Assembly (NCBI RefSeq): GCF_002088275.1
Contig: NZ_AQQS01000046.1
Location: 1 to 42,168, forward strand
DNA length: 42,168 bases
Source: Aurantimonas sp. 22II-16-19i
Lineage (GTDB): Bacteria; Pseudomonadota; Alphaproteobacteria; Rhizobiales; Rhizobiaceae
Reading direction: 5' to 3'
The first letter of the stretch is position 1; each line of letters opens with the position of its first letter. Positions 8,937-18,395 of the stretch are shown here, one piece after another. A program made the position numbers and the translations under genes. The notes beneath the pieces were generated by a model. It searched no databases. It was not told the origin of the DNA and worked only from the letters and a program-made list of their open reading frames with translations.

Positions 8937-9008
8937 GTTCGCCAATGTAAGCAATCGGCCGGCGATGGCCAACGGCGGCGGCTCGGCTGGCGGGCCGTGG
9001 GCGAGGGC

Positions 9009-10289
9009 TCAGCGATAGATCAGCGTCGGCAGCCACATGGTGAGGGCCGGGATGAAGGTGACGAGGCCGAGGACGATGAACAGCGGCACCAAGAACGGCG
9101 CCGTCGCCGCGACGCAGCGCTCGAAGGGGATGTTCGACACCCGCGACAGGACATAGAGCACCATGCCGATCGGCGGGGTGAGAAGACCGATCATCAGGTT
9201 GAGCACCATGATGACGCCGAAATGCACGGGATCGACGCCCATCTTGACGGCAATCGGCAGGAGCACGGGGGTGAGGATGGTGATCGCCGCCACCGTCTCC
9301 ATGAAGCAGCCGACGATCAGGAGGATCAGGTTGATCAGCAGGAGGACGATGATGGGGTTGTCGGAGACCTGCAGGATCAGCGCGGCGAAATGCTCCGGCG
9401 CGCGGTTGGAGGTCAGCACCCAGGCGAAGATGGTGGCCGCCGCGACGATGAAGAGCACGACGGCGGTGGTCTCGATGGTGTCGAAGGACACGCGCAGGAA
9501 GCGTTTCAGAGACAGCGTGCGGTAGACGACGAGGCCGAGAAACATCGCCCAGACGCAGGCGGCGATCGCCGCCTCGGTGGGCGTGAAGGCGCCGGTGAGA
9601 ATGCCGCCGACGATGATCACCGGCGTCATCAGCGACAGGAAGGCGCGCAGGAAGGTCACGCCGAGGACGTCGAAGCGGAAGGGCTGGTCGACGGGATAGT
9701 TTCGCCGGCGCGCATAGATCGCGATCATCGCCATCAGCGCCAGCGCCATCAGGACACCGGGGACGAAGCCGGCGGCAAACAGCTGACCGATCGAAGCGCC
9801 CGCGACGACGCCGTAGATCACCATGGGCAGCGACGGCGGGATGATCGGCCCGATGGTCGAGGACGCCGCGGTGATGCCGACCGCAAAGCCCGGATCGTAA
9901 TTGGCATCGCGCATCGCCTTGATCTCGATGGCGCCGAGGCCGCCCGCATCGGCGACCGCGGCGCCCGACATGCCGGCGAAGATGACCGAGGCGCCGACAT
10001 TGACGTGGCCGAGGCCGCCGCGCATCCAGCCGAAGATCGCCTTGGCGAAATCGAAGATCCGCTCGGTGATGCCGGCCGCATTCATCAGATTGCCGGCCAG
10101 GATGAAGAACGGGATCGCCAGAAGCGGGAAGGAATCGACGCCGTTGACCATGCGGTGGATGACGACGACCTCGGGCACCCGGCCCTCGATCAGCAGAAAG
10201 ATCGCCGAGGAGGCGGCAAGCGAGATCGCGACGGGAACGCCGAGGGCGATCAGGCCGAACAGGAGGACGAAGAGGAGGACGAGAAGCAT
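9009..10289 (-). CDS. dctM: TRAP transporter large permease, DctM type
   Basis: This is the 12-helix membrane component of a tripartite ATP-independent periplasmic transporter, which uses an ion gradient to drive uptake of a substrate (often an organic acid) delivered by the binding protein. The 426-residue length and motifs such as ILAGNLMNAAGI, GAAVADAGGLGAIEI, ASSTIGPIIPPS and LLTPPIGMVLYV are typical. It is the last gene of the dctP-dctQ-dctM operon, 150 bases after dctQ. The frame is open up to an ATG at 10388, but 10289 (MLLVLLFVLLFG) fits the family N-terminus. No strong ribosome binding site is visible at either start, so the start is the weak point of the call. Confidence 0.92.
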   Translation of the reverse strand: MLLVLLFVLLFGLIALGVPVAISLAASSAIFLLIEGRVPEVVVIHRMVNGVDSFPLLAIPFFILAGNLMNAAGITERIFDFAKAIFGWMRGGLGHVNVGASVIFAGMSGAAVADAGGLGAIEIKAMRDANYDPGFAVGITAASSTIGPIIPPSLPMVIYGVVAGASIGQLFAAGFVPGVLMALALMAMIAIYARRRNYPVDQPFRFDVLGVTFLRAFLSLMTPVIIVGGILTGAFTPTEAAIAACVWAMFLGLVVYRTLSLKRFLRVSFDTIETTAVVLFIVAAATIFAWVLTSNRAPEHFAALILQVSDNPIIVLLLINLILLIVGCFMETVAAITILTPVLLPIAVKMGVDPVHFGVIMVLNLMIGLLTPPIGMVLYVLSRVSNIPFERCVAATAPFLVPLFIVLGLVTFIPALTMWLPTLIYR

Positions 10290-10439
10290 CGCGGGCCAAT
10301 CGGGACGAGGCAGACGGGAACGGCAGGGGCCGTCCGGCGATTTGGGCGTGGCGGCCGTAGGCCCGGCCGTCACGCAAAGCCCGGTCATTTCTTGAACATG
10401 CCGGACTTCGGGAGCGTTCGACCGCCGCGCGGGCTGCGA

Positions 10440-11009
10440 TCAGACGCCCTTGGTGGAGACGGCGAAGCGTTCGGGATCGACCAGCCGGCTGGTGCCGGAG
10501 CGGAGATGGCGCAGGAGGGCGACGGCGGCGTAGATCGCCATCAGGCCGAGCGAGACGGCCACGATCCAGTAGACCGCCGATTTCGGCAGGTCGATCGACA
10601 CCATCTTCTGGTGGGTGCGGCCGGCAAGGCTGATGCAGAGCCAGGTCATCGCCACGTAAAAACCGAGCGACACCAGGTCGACGACGATCTGCAGGGCGAA
10701 GCGGGCCCGCCTCGCAAAATAGCGGTAGAACAGCTCGACCGCGATGTGGCTTTCCTTGCGCGCCGCCATGATCGAGCCGACGAAGGTGACGCCGATCAAC
10801 AGGAAGCGGGCGATCTCCTCGGTCCAGCCGAGGGAATCGTTCAGGACATAGCGGGTGAAGAACTGCAGGAAGACGACGCCGGCCAGCACCCAGAACAGCA
10901 CCAGCACGACGCCGTCGCTCCAGCGCAGGTCGGACAGGTCGATGGGCTCGTCCGGATGCGCTCCGGGCGCCTCGGCCCCGATGCCCGGCGTGGGGTCGAC
11001 GGATGACAT
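10440..11009 (-). CDS. dctQ: TRAP transporter small permease, DctQ type
   Basis: The 189-residue protein has four predicted membrane helices (first near VLVLFWVLAGVVFLQFFTRYV) and the DctQ signature region FTRYVLNDSLGWTEEIARF. It forms the membrane complex with DctM. The ATG at 11009 has an excellent ribosome binding site, GGGAGG about seven bases upstream on the minus strand. That site directly adjoins a run of four 14-bp tandem repeats (11017-11072). The frame is open through those repeats up to 11108, but the repeat-encoded extension is low complexity and is probably not translated. Confidence 0.9.
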   Translation of the reverse strand: MSSVDPTPGIGAEAPGAHPDEPIDLSDLRWSDGVVLVLFWVLAGVVFLQFFTRYVLNDSLGWTEEIARFLLIGVTFVGSIMAARKESHIAVELFYRYFARRARFALQIVVDLVSLGFYVAMTWLCISLAGRTHQKMVSIDLPKSAVYWIVAVSLGLMAIYAAVALLRHLRSGTSRLVDPERFAVSTKGV

Positions 11010-11016
11010 GCTTCCT

Positions 11017-11072
11017 CCCTGCTGCTTCGGCCCTGCTGCTTCGGCGCTGCTCTGTCGGCCCTGCTCTGTCGG
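11017..11072. repeat. Four 14-bp tandem repeats next to the dctQ ribosome binding site
   Basis: Units are 11017-11030 and 11031-11044 (both CCCTGCTGCTTCGG), 11045-11058 (CGCTGCTCTGTCGG) and 11059-11072 (CCCTGCTCTGTCGG). They form two sub-types, two units each. They occupy most of the dctP-dctQ spacer and end beside the dctQ ribosome binding site, so copy-number change would alter the spacer but not the coding sequence. Confidence 0.9.
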
Positions 11073-11118
11073 CGCGGCGGGCCTCCCAACCCGCCGCGCC
11101 TCTCTCATGTCAGGCGTG

Positions 11119-12099
11119 CTACTCGATCGCCTGGAGGCGATCGTAGATCGCCTGGTCCCAGGTCGCGTCCGGCCCGTTGTGGAGCTTCATGGTCATCTCG
11201 CGGAACGGCGCGATGTCGACCTCGTGGACGTTCACGCCCTGGTCGCGGAACCAGGCGGCGAGCTTGGCCTCGTTGTCGCGCACCTGGGTCGTCGCGCAGT
11301 CGGCCGCATCCGCCAGCACCTTGCCGAGTGCCGCGTGATCGGCCTCGTCCATCTGGCCCCAGGTCGGGCCGCCGACGATGGTCAGGAGCGCGTCGTTGAT
11401 GTGGCCGGTCAGGGAGATGTCCGACTGGACCTCGTGGAACTTCTTCGCCTGGATGGTCGGCAGCGGGTTCTCCTGCCCGTCCACCGTCCCTTGCTGCAGT
11501 GCAAGGTATACCTCGGCGAAGGCGATGGGCGACGGATTGGCGCCGACGGCCCGGGGGAACATCATGTAGAGCGGCGCGTTCGGCACGCGGATCTTCATGC
11601 CCTGCATGTCCTCGGGCTTTTCCACCGGCTTGTTGGCGGTCACGTGCCGCTGGCCGTAATAGGTGGTGGCGAGGATGTGGTTGCCGGTGGCGTCCTGATA
11701 GCCCTTGGCGAGCTCGTCGAAGAGGTCGGACTGGCGATACTTGTCCCAGTGGTCGTAGTTGCGGAACATGTAGGGCGCGCCGCCGATGGCGACCGGCCCG
11801 TAGGCCCGGCCGGCAAACAGCTGGCCGGTATAGATGATGTCGACGGTGCCGAGGCCGAGACCCTCGTTGATGTCGACCTCCTTGCCGAGCGAGGAGGCCG
11901 GATAGACCTCGATCGAATAGCGGTCCTCCGTCGCCGCCTTCAGCTGGTCGGACGCCGCCACGGCGCAGCTGTGGTAGGGCTCGCTCGTCTCGTAGACATG
12001 GGCCCATTTCAGGACCGTCTGGGCAGCCGCCGGCTGGACCAGGGCGACCGAGGCCAGCAGCGCCGCTCCCACCGCTGCCGTCTTGTGCGCGTATGCCAT
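11119..12099 (-). CDS. dctP: TRAP transporter substrate-binding protein, DctP family
   Basis: This is a 326-residue periplasmic binding protein with a signal peptide (MAYAHKTAAVGAALLASVAL, cleavage near AAA-QT at about residue 26). It captures the substrate and hands it to DctQM. Family features include LKWAHVYETSEPYHS at the start of the mature protein, GMKIRVPNAPLY near residue 168 with the conserved Arg that usually pairs with a substrate carboxylate, and TVDGQENPLPTI. The start is well supported by GGGAGGAG upstream. The gene heads the dctPQM operon. Substrate is not predictable from this sequence alone; a carboxylate is likely. A small palindrome overlaps the leader (12117-12124). Confidence 0.93.
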   Translation of the reverse strand: MAYAHKTAAVGAALLASVALVQPAAAQTVLKWAHVYETSEPYHSCAVAASDQLKAATEDRYSIEVYPASSLGKEVDINEGLGLGTVDIIYTGQLFAGRAYGPVAIGGAPYMFRNYDHWDKYRQSDLFDELAKGYQDATGNHILATTYYGQRHVTANKPVEKPEDMQGMKIRVPNAPLYMMFPRAVGANPSPIAFAEVYLALQQGTVDGQENPLPTIQAKKFHEVQSDISLTGHINDALLTIVGGPTWGQMDEADHAALGKVLADAADCATTQVRDNEAKLAAWFRDQGVNVHEVDIAPFREMTMKLHNGPDATWDQAIYDRLQAIE

Positions 12100-12116
12100 T
12101 CCGTTCTCCTCCCTAA

Positions 12117-12124
12117 CGTATACG
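12117..12124. promoter_or_regulatory. Candidate operator (GTATAC-core palindrome) before dctP
   Basis: CGTATACG lies 18-25 bases upstream of the dctP start. GTATAC-centred palindromes are frequent operators of FadR/FCD-type GntR repressors, which often control TRAP operons. There is no such regulator gene in the window and eight bases is short, so this is a weak call. Confidence 0.3.
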
Positions 12125-12237
12125 CAGGAAGGTCATCTTATTGGCTGGGGCGCCAAGTGCAATGGCGTTACGTCAGCCGCGCCGATGACGCGGCGCGCCG
12201 CCGGGCGGCGAGCGCCGCGACGCCGGACGGCCCGCGG

Positions 12238-12981
12238 TCAGGCGTGGGAGACCAGGGGGCGGACATGCGGGCCCTTCGCGGCGCTGCCGGGGAAGGCGAT
12301 GTCGGCATAGACCGGCAGATGGTCGGAGGCGCCGCGCGACCGGTTGGAGACGTGGACCCCGGTCTCGACGAGGCTCACCTCCTCGCTGAGGATGAAACGG
12401 TCGAGGGCCCCGAGCGGCATGCGCGAGGGGAACGACCGGCCCGGCAGCACGACCTCGTGGGAGCGGCCGAACAAGGCGAAGCACCGTCCGTCGGGGTTCC
12501 ACTCGTTGAGGTCGCCCATCATCACCGTCGGAAGGGCGGGCCGCATGGTCTCCAGATGGGCGAGGATCGCCGCGGCCTGCCGCCGCCGCCACAGGCCCAG
12601 CAGCCCCAGATGCATGCCGACGACGCGCAGCTCGGCCTCGCCGACGGCAAGGTCGACGATGGCGGCGCCGCGCGGCTCCAGCGCCGGCAGTTCCAGGCAC
12701 TGGATCTGCCGGACCGCGATGCCCTCGCGCACGAGGATCGCGTTGCCGTGCCAGCCGAGACTGCCCGGCCGGGCCTCCAGCGCGACCGGAACGTAGCGGG
12801 TCGTCTCGCGGATCGCCTGCTGCGGCAGCGTCGAGGCCCGGGTGCCGAACCGCCGGTCGACCTCCTGCAGCGCCACGACGTCGGCGTCGATCTCGTTGAG
12901 GACGGCGAGGATTTCCATCGGCCGCCGGCGCCAGTCGGTGCCGACGCCCTTGCGGATGTTGTAGGATGCTACGCGGAGCAT
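12238..12981 (-). CDS. Endonuclease/exonuclease/phosphatase (EEP) family hydrolase
   Basis: The 247-residue protein has the EEP fold signatures in order: VASYNIRKG (Asn8), VVALQEVDRRFG with the metal-binding Glu40, an internal GMHLGLLGLWRRRQ, GDLNEWNPDGR with the Asp/Asn catalytic pair, and a C-terminal SDHLPVYADI with Asp220-His221. The family hydrolyses phosphodiester or phosphomonoester bonds in nucleic acids, lipids or inositol phosphates; nothing here separates those options. No signal peptide is seen. The start at 12981 gives the usual family N-terminus. It lies upstream of the TRAP operon on the same strand but is probably unrelated to it. Confidence 0.88.
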   Translation of the reverse strand: MLRVASYNIRKGVGTDWRRRPMEILAVLNEIDADVVALQEVDRRFGTRASTLPQQAIRETTRYVPVALEARPGSLGWHGNAILVREGIAVRQIQCLELPALEPRGAAIVDLAVGEAELRVVGMHLGLLGLWRRRQAAAILAHLETMRPALPTVMMGDLNEWNPDGRCFALFGRSHEVVLPGRSFPSRMPLGALDRFILSEEVSLVETGVHVSNRSRGASDHLPVYADIAFPGSAAKGPHVRPLVSHA

Positions 12982-13547
12982 GGGGCCTCGTCTCTACCGT
13001 CCGTGCCATTCGCCTGGACGTCGGCGGATCCCGCTCGTCCGTGCTTCGAACGGGCAGGGGTGCCTGTGGTTCATCCCGGGCCTTGCCTGCCGCCTCGCGA
13101 AAGCGCCCGCCAAACGTCCCATCGGACCGCAACGGGCGATGCCGGCGAGCCGGCTCCAGGTCCGTCGTCCGTCACCGCGAATTTCACGGCCGGCCGCCGA
13201 ATGTCAAATCGGCGGCGCAGTCGGAGCGAGATCAGCTTCCGGCGCTCGCGCATGACGACCGGGAGCGGGACGGCATCGCCTTCGCTGGCAAGCTGCGCCA
13301 TCCGCCGGTCTTCGCACGATCTTTCGGGCACGCCTCTCTCCGGCCCTTGCGGCTCGATGCGCCAAGCTGGGGCGCATCGCCGCTCGGTCTTTGACGGCTG
13401 CGCCGCCGCGCGATCGCCGGGTGGCCGGCGACCGCGAGTCATTCTCGTAGCGAGGACGCGAAATATGATTCGACTCGCTGGTGAGTGAGCAATTACCATC
13501 ACCTTGGGGAAGCTGCGGGAAACGGGGAAGCTGGAGGGAGAGGGAGC
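12982..13547. other. Intergenic region, no gene recognised
   Basis: About 565 bases. Long frames run through it on both strands, including one on the minus strand reaching into the next gene, but they are rich in Arg/Pro/Ala and match nothing known. A TATGAT hexamer at 13464-13469 could be the -10 element of the small gene at 13548; no good -35 is seen. Confidence 0.4.
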
Positions 13548-13751
13548 ATGAACGTCGAGACCCTTTCGCAGGCCATCGAGGCCGCGGAGAGCGAGAAGGT
13601 GATCTGGCTGCGCGGCCGCACGGCCTTCCGGCGCCACGGGCTTCGCGCCTTCAATCCCTATCTGCCCGATGCCAGTCCGATGCGCGACCTCTGGGAAGAG
13701 GGCTTCAACTACGAACGCGACGCCGCGGCCGAGCGCCAGCCGCGTTTCTGA
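13548..13751 (+). CDS. Small (67-residue) protein, possibly Rmf/CrpP-like
   Basis: The ATG at 13548 follows a strong ribosome binding site (GGAGGGAGAGGGAGC). The product has an acidic N-terminal helix, then a basic segment with the spacing WLRGRTAFRRHGLRAFNPY, followed by RDLWEEGFNYERD. The pattern of a basic Gly-containing helix, an Asn-Pro-Tyr turn and a C-terminal W..GF element resembles ribosome modulation factor and the related CrpP group, small proteins that act on stalled or dimerised ribosomes. That resemblance is by eye and tentative. It lies 109 bases before a proline iminopeptidase on the same strand. A competing minus-strand frame over the same bases looks like noncoding DNA. Confidence 0.6.
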   Translation: MNVETLSQAIEAAESEKVIWLRGRTAFRRHGLRAFNPYLPDASPMRDLWEEGFNYERDAAAERQPRF

Positions 13752-13860
13752 GCCGGATGGTCGGCGGGCGAGAGGCGGTTGCGGCATCCGGCGGTGCGGC
13801 GGTGCGGCGGGAGATCCGCGGCGATTGCGCCGGACGGCGCATCGGCGGTAATCCCCTGCG

Positions 13861-14829
13861 ATGACATTGCGCAAACCCTATCCGCCGATCGAGCCCTACC
13901 GCATGGGCCGGCTCGAGGTCGGCGACGGCCACGAGATCTATTTCGAGGAATGCGGCAACCCGGCGGGCATCCCCGTGGTGTTCCTGCATGGCGGCCCCGG
14001 CAGCGGCGCCTCGGCGGCGCATCGGCGGCTGTTCGACCCTGAGCGCTACCGGATCGTCCTCTATGACCAGCGGGGCTGCGGGCGCTCGGTGCCGCTCGGA
14101 TCGCTGGAGGCCAACACCACCTGGCATCTCGTCGACGATCTCGAGACGCTGCGCCGGCATCTCGCGGTCGAGCGCTGGCTGCTGTTCGGCGGCTCCTGGG
14201 GCGCGACGCTGGCGCTGGCCTATGCGCAGGCGCATCCGGACGCCGCGAGCGGGCTGATCCTGCGCGGCGTCTTTTCCGGCCGGCGCTCGGAGCTCGACTG
14301 GTTCTACGACTGGGGCGCCAACCGGCTGTTTCCCGACCACTGGGAAGACCTCGTGGCGCGAATTCCCGAGGCCGAGCAGGACGACCTCGTCGCCGCCTAT
14401 CGCCGGCGCCTGACGCATCCCGAGCGCTCGGTGCGGGCGCAGGCCGCACGGGCCTGGACGGCATGGGAATCGGCGACGGTGATGCTGCGGGCCGCCAACC
14501 CGGCCCATTCGCCGCCCTCCGACCACGCGACCGACGCCCAGATCGCCTTCGCCAGGATCGAGAACCACTATTTCTTCCACGATCTCTGGCTGGAGGAGGG
14601 CCAGCTCCTCGCAAATGTCGGGCGCCTCGCGGGCACGCCGGGCGTCATCGTCCAGGGCCGCTATGACGTGGTGACGCCGGTGGTCACCTCTTGGCAGATC
14701 GCGCAAGCCTGGCCGAAGGCCGACTACCGGCTGGTCGAGGGGGCCGGCCACGCCTTCGCCGAGCCGGCGATCCTGCACGAGCTCATGGAGGCGACGGACC
14801 GGTTCGCACGGGAACTCGGCGATCGGTGA
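13861..14829 (+). CDS. pip: Proline iminopeptidase (copy 1)
   Basis: This is a 322-residue alpha/beta-hydrolase of the S33 family, which removes N-terminal proline from peptides in the cytoplasm. Visible are the oxyanion motif HGGPG (43-47), DQRGCGRS (69-76), the nucleophile Ser112 in GGSWG, the acid Asp in QGRYDVVTP and the catalytic His in GAGHA near the C-terminus. It aligns over its whole length, without large gaps, with the copy at 15559, but differs at many positions in the cap domain (RRSELDWFYDWGANRLFPDHWED), so the two are old paralogues and not a recent duplication. Start ATG at 13861 is the first in frame; no clear ribosome binding site is seen. Confidence 0.92.
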   Translation: MTLRKPYPPIEPYRMGRLEVGDGHEIYFEECGNPAGIPVVFLHGGPGSGASAAHRRLFDPERYRIVLYDQRGCGRSVPLGSLEANTTWHLVDDLETLRRHLAVERWLLFGGSWGATLALAYAQAHPDAASGLILRGVFSGRRSELDWFYDWGANRLFPDHWEDLVARIPEAEQDDLVAAYRRRLTHPERSVRAQAARAWTAWESATVMLRAANPAHSPPSDHATDAQIAFARIENHYFFHDLWLEEGQLLANVGRLAGTPGVIVQGRYDVVTPVVTSWQIAQAWPKADYRLVEGAGHAFAEPAILHELMEATDRFARELGDR

Positions 14830-14999
14830 GGATGCGCCGGTGCGGCAGGCCGTCCAGCCACGCCGCGTCGAGCCGCGCGGAAACGCCGGGTAGAGCGCGG
14901 CGGCGCGTCCCGATTGTCGCCGGGACAGGCCGATGCTTCTCAACCCGGCGCCGCACGTCTATGACGGGCGGGCTCGGGAAAATGCGCGAGAGTTTCGAG

Positions 15000-15461
15000 A
15001 TGACGACACAGACCGGCGGATGCCAGTGCGGTGCGGTGCGGTTTCGGTGCGAGGTCGAGGCGGAGACGGCGAGCATCTGCCATTGCCGGATGTGCCAGAA
15101 GGCGTTCGGCTCGTTCTATGCGCCGCTGGTCCATACGAGGGGCGGCACGCTGGTCTGGACGAAGGCCGAGCCGAAGCGGTTTCGCTCGTCGACCTATGCG
15201 GCCCGCGGCTTCTGCCCGGATTGCGGCACGCCGCTGACCTACGAGACCGCCGAGGCGGTGTCGATCGCCATCGGGGCGCTGGACGATCCGGGCGCGGTTC
15301 CGCCGCTTGTGCAGGACGGAGTCGAAGGCAAGATCGCCTATGTCGACGGGCTGCATCTCCTCTTAGGCCGCGTGACGGAGGAGGATCCGGAATTCGCCGC
15401 GGTGGCCGCGACGATCGTCAGCCATCAGCATCCGGATGCGCCATCAGCCAGTGAGGCTTGA
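15000..15461 (+). CDS. GFA family (glutathione-dependent formaldehyde-activating-like) zinc protein
   Basis: The 153-residue protein has the cysteine layout of the GFA domain: Cys8 and Cys10 (GGCQCGAVRF), Cys27, Cys29 and Cys32 (CHCRMC), Cys72 and Cys75 (FCPDCG), which bind structural and catalytic-type zinc. Founding members were described as adding glutathione to formaldehyde, but many relatives have no proven activity, so only the fold is predicted. The start at 15000 places the first Cys pair at the usual distance; in-frame starts at 14961 and 14982 are possible. It lies between the two proline iminopeptidase genes, all on the plus strand. Confidence 0.85.
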   Translation: MTTQTGGCQCGAVRFRCEVEAETASICHCRMCQKAFGSFYAPLVHTRGGTLVWTKAEPKRFRSSTYAARGFCPDCGTPLTYETAEAVSIAIGALDDPGAVPPLVQDGVEGKIAYVDGLHLLLGRVTEEDPEFAAVAATIVSHQHPDAPSASEA

Positions 15462-15519
15462 GCGGCTCGCGCAGCCGGGATCAGATGCGGACTATTCGAC
15501 AGACAGAACAGTGGCTTGA

Positions 15520-16512
<993 letters not shown>

Positions 16513-16663
16513 ACTGGGGCTGGCGTGGGAAGGGGCGTGGTGGCGGCGGTTGGCCGCGGCGATCCTGATCCGCCAAGCCGAACGCGCGGGATGAGGAGGC
16601 GGCTGGGGCGATCAGCAGCGGCAACACCGGCGGGCCATGTACGTGAGGCGGCGAGGCCGATCA

Positions 16664-16695
16664 TTTGAAACAGACTACATTGATTCTGTTTCAAA
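16664..16695. promoter_or_regulatory. Palindrome with TGAAACAG half-sites, downstream of the lyase gene
   Basis: Arms TTTGAAACAGA (16664-16674) and TCTGTTTCAAA (16685-16695) are exact reverse complements with a 10-base spacer. The same TGAAACAGA half-site forms the palindrome at 18396-18422 at the other end of the lyase/LysE pair. It is not a terminator for the lyase: on the minus strand the run of T precedes the stem. It may be a second operator or an end mark of the islet. Confidence 0.5.
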
Positions 16696-16755
16696 AAAAA
16701 CGTGATTTCCGCTCGCGGCCGGACCGGTCGCAGGCCCTTTTGGCGGCATCAAATG

Positions 16756-17652
16756 CTACCTAATACCCTCAAGGGTTTTCAAAGCTGCTTCGACCGCTCT
16801 ACGTTCCGTTTTCGGCAGCGGCAGTATCGGCCGGGGCGGCTGTATGGTGGTAAGCTCCAACACCTCTGCGATCATGAACATGACGCGGAAACTTCCATGC
16901 GCCTTGAACAATTCCCATAGCGGCGAGAACGCGCCATCGATGCGCCGAACCTCTGCTGCGTGACCGGCCTGTGCCGCTCGTGTCAGCGCAAGGGCAGGTG
17001 CAGGCAGAAATCCCGCTATCACGCTATACCAGGTATCACATCCCGCCAGCAGCGCGTCCGCCGCGCCCCAATCGCCGCTGTAGCCTATTGCAAAGCCCTC
17101 CGGTGTCAGGGTGCGCAGGCGTGCCAATTCGCCAGCATAAGCCCCGTTTGCGGCAAGCGGCATTTTCACGGCGGCGACATGCGGCAATTTTGCAAGACGG
17201 GCGATGAGATCCTCGGTGAAGGTGAACCGCGTCGTGCCGGGATTGTTGTAAATGCATAGCGGTAGCTCGCCCGCTTCCGCCACGGCGGCGAAGTGCTGAT
17301 GCACCTCCTCGTCGGTCAGCGGCGTATAGGACATGGGAGCCAGGAGCAGGCCGTCCGCTCCTGCCGCTTTAGCGTCCTGCGCAAGCGCGACCGCTGCGTC
17401 TGTGCGCAGCGATCCAACCCCCACTATTACCGGCACGCGTCCGCCAACATGATCGACCGCAACCCGTACGGCCTCCTGCCGCTGTTCTCGGGACAGGTAG
17501 GCATAACCGCCCGTGCTGCCGAGCAGCCCGATACTATCGGCTTTTGCTGCAATAATGCGGTCAAGGAAGCGGCACAGTGTGGCTCCATGCACCGTCCCGG
17601 CCGTATCGGTCGGAGTGAGGGGGAAAGCTGATAGGCCGTGAAAAAGAGACAT
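16756..17652 (-). CDS. Dihydrodipicolinate synthase/N-acetylneuraminate lyase family protein
   Basis: The 298-residue class I aldolase has the family's features: GSTGGY (45-50, phosphate/carboxylate loop, usually GTTGE), Tyr135 in IYNNPGTT and the Schiff-base Lys163 in AAVKMPL. It should condense or cleave a pyruvate-type keto acid with an aldehyde, but the GSTGGY variation makes the housekeeping lysine-pathway role (DapA) unlikely and the substrate unknown. The gene follows lysE directly: a TTG in frame at 17664 touches the lysE stop, and the ATG at 17652 is 12 bases further; neither has a strong ribosome binding site, which points to translational coupling. Its base composition is less GC-rich than its neighbours, suggesting a shared foreign origin with lysE. 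Confidence 0.85.
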   Translation of the reverse strand: MSLFHGLSAFPLTPTDTAGTVHGATLCRFLDRIIAAKADSIGLLGSTGGYAYLSREQRQEAVRVAVDHVGGRVPVIVGVGSLRTDAAVALAQDAKAAGADGLLLAPMSYTPLTDEEVHQHFAAVAEAGELPLCIYNNPGTTRFTFTEDLIARLAKLPHVAAVKMPLAANGAYAGELARLRTLTPEGFAIGYSGDWGAADALLAGCDTWYSVIAGFLPAPALALTRAAQAGHAAEVRRIDGAFSPLWELFKAHGSFRVMFMIAEVLELTTIQPPRPILPLPKTERRAVEAALKTLEGIR

Positions 17653-17664
17653 GGTGTTGGTCAA

Positions 17665-18309
17665 TCAATTAGTCGGACGCTTCGCCAGCGCGAGGCCGAC
17701 ACCAAGCAGAACCATCGCTCCCCCGGAACCTTCCCGCAACCGGCGGATCAGGTTGGGACGAGCCGTCGCGCTTTCTCGGATGCGCCCGGCAGCGAAGGCC
17801 ACGACGATGTCGGCAAGGGTGTTGAGCGCGACCGAGATCGAGCCCAACATCACGAACTGCAAGGCAACATTGCCCGTCAGATCGACGAACTGCGGGATGA
17901 ACGCGAGGAAGAAGGCAGCCGTCTTGGGGTTCAAGGCTTCCACCATCATGCCTTCGCGAAAGGCTCTGCTTGTGCCGACCGGCGGCGGGGTCCTGCCGCT
18001 AAGTGCGGTCAACGCGTCGTGGCGTGCTGAAAGGAACGTTCGGACGCCCATCCACACCAGATAGGCGGCGCCGACGAATTTGAGGACCGTGAACAGTTCG
18101 GCGCTCGCCAGCACGATTGCCGACACGCCTAGGCTTCCCGCCAGCACATGGAACATTCCGCCAAGGCCGTTGCCGAAGCTGGATGCAATACCTTCCGGTC
18201 GGCCCCCCGACAGGGTGCGAGCGGCAACGTAGAAGATGCCCGGGCCCGGTGTGACGGCAAGGAAAAACGCGGCGGCGAGGAAGAGCGAAAACTGAGATGG
18301 ATCTAGCAT
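17665..18309 (-). CDS. LysE/RhtB family amino-acid exporter
   Basis: The 214-residue membrane protein has about six hydrophobic helices and the LysE-family N-terminus with the TPGPGIFYVAARTLSGG motif, followed by the conserved ALNPKTAAFFLAFIPQFVD around residues 124-142. These proteins export amino acids such as homoserine, threonine or lysine. Being first in a two-gene unit with a keto-acid aldolase, it may export the product or a toxic intermediate of that enzyme (inference). ATG at 18309 is the natural start. A perfect palindrome lies 87-113 bases upstream. Confidence 0.9.
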   Translation of the reverse strand: MLDPSQFSLFLAAAFFLAVTPGPGIFYVAARTLSGGRPEGIASSFGNGLGGMFHVLAGSLGVSAIVLASAELFTVLKFVGAAYLVWMGVRTFLSARHDALTALSGRTPPPVGTSRAFREGMMVEALNPKTAAFFLAFIPQFVDLTGNVALQFVMLGSISVALNTLADIVVAFAAGRIRESATARPNLIRRLREGSGGAMVLLGVGLALAKRPTN

Positions 18310-18395
18310 GGCATGAGGCTACCGCATGACCCGCTCAGCGGGCAATGAAGATGCACGCGATCCATGGTGCGGAATGTTCTCCGGCGCTTCGAATA

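Noticed and set aside
8997-11006. Long plus-strand frame opposite the TRAP operon
   Set aside because: Composition of Asp, His, Arg and Gln runs typical of an antisense shadow of membrane-protein genes; dctM and dctQ are unambiguous.
13071-13874. Minus-strand frame of about 267 codons
   Set aside because: Rich in Arg, Pro and Ala, no family motif, and it overlaps the plus-strand small gene at 13548, which has a good ribosome binding site.
16664-16695. Terminator for the lyase gene
   Set aside because: On the minus strand the T-run comes before the stem rather than after it, so it does not fit an intrinsic terminator.
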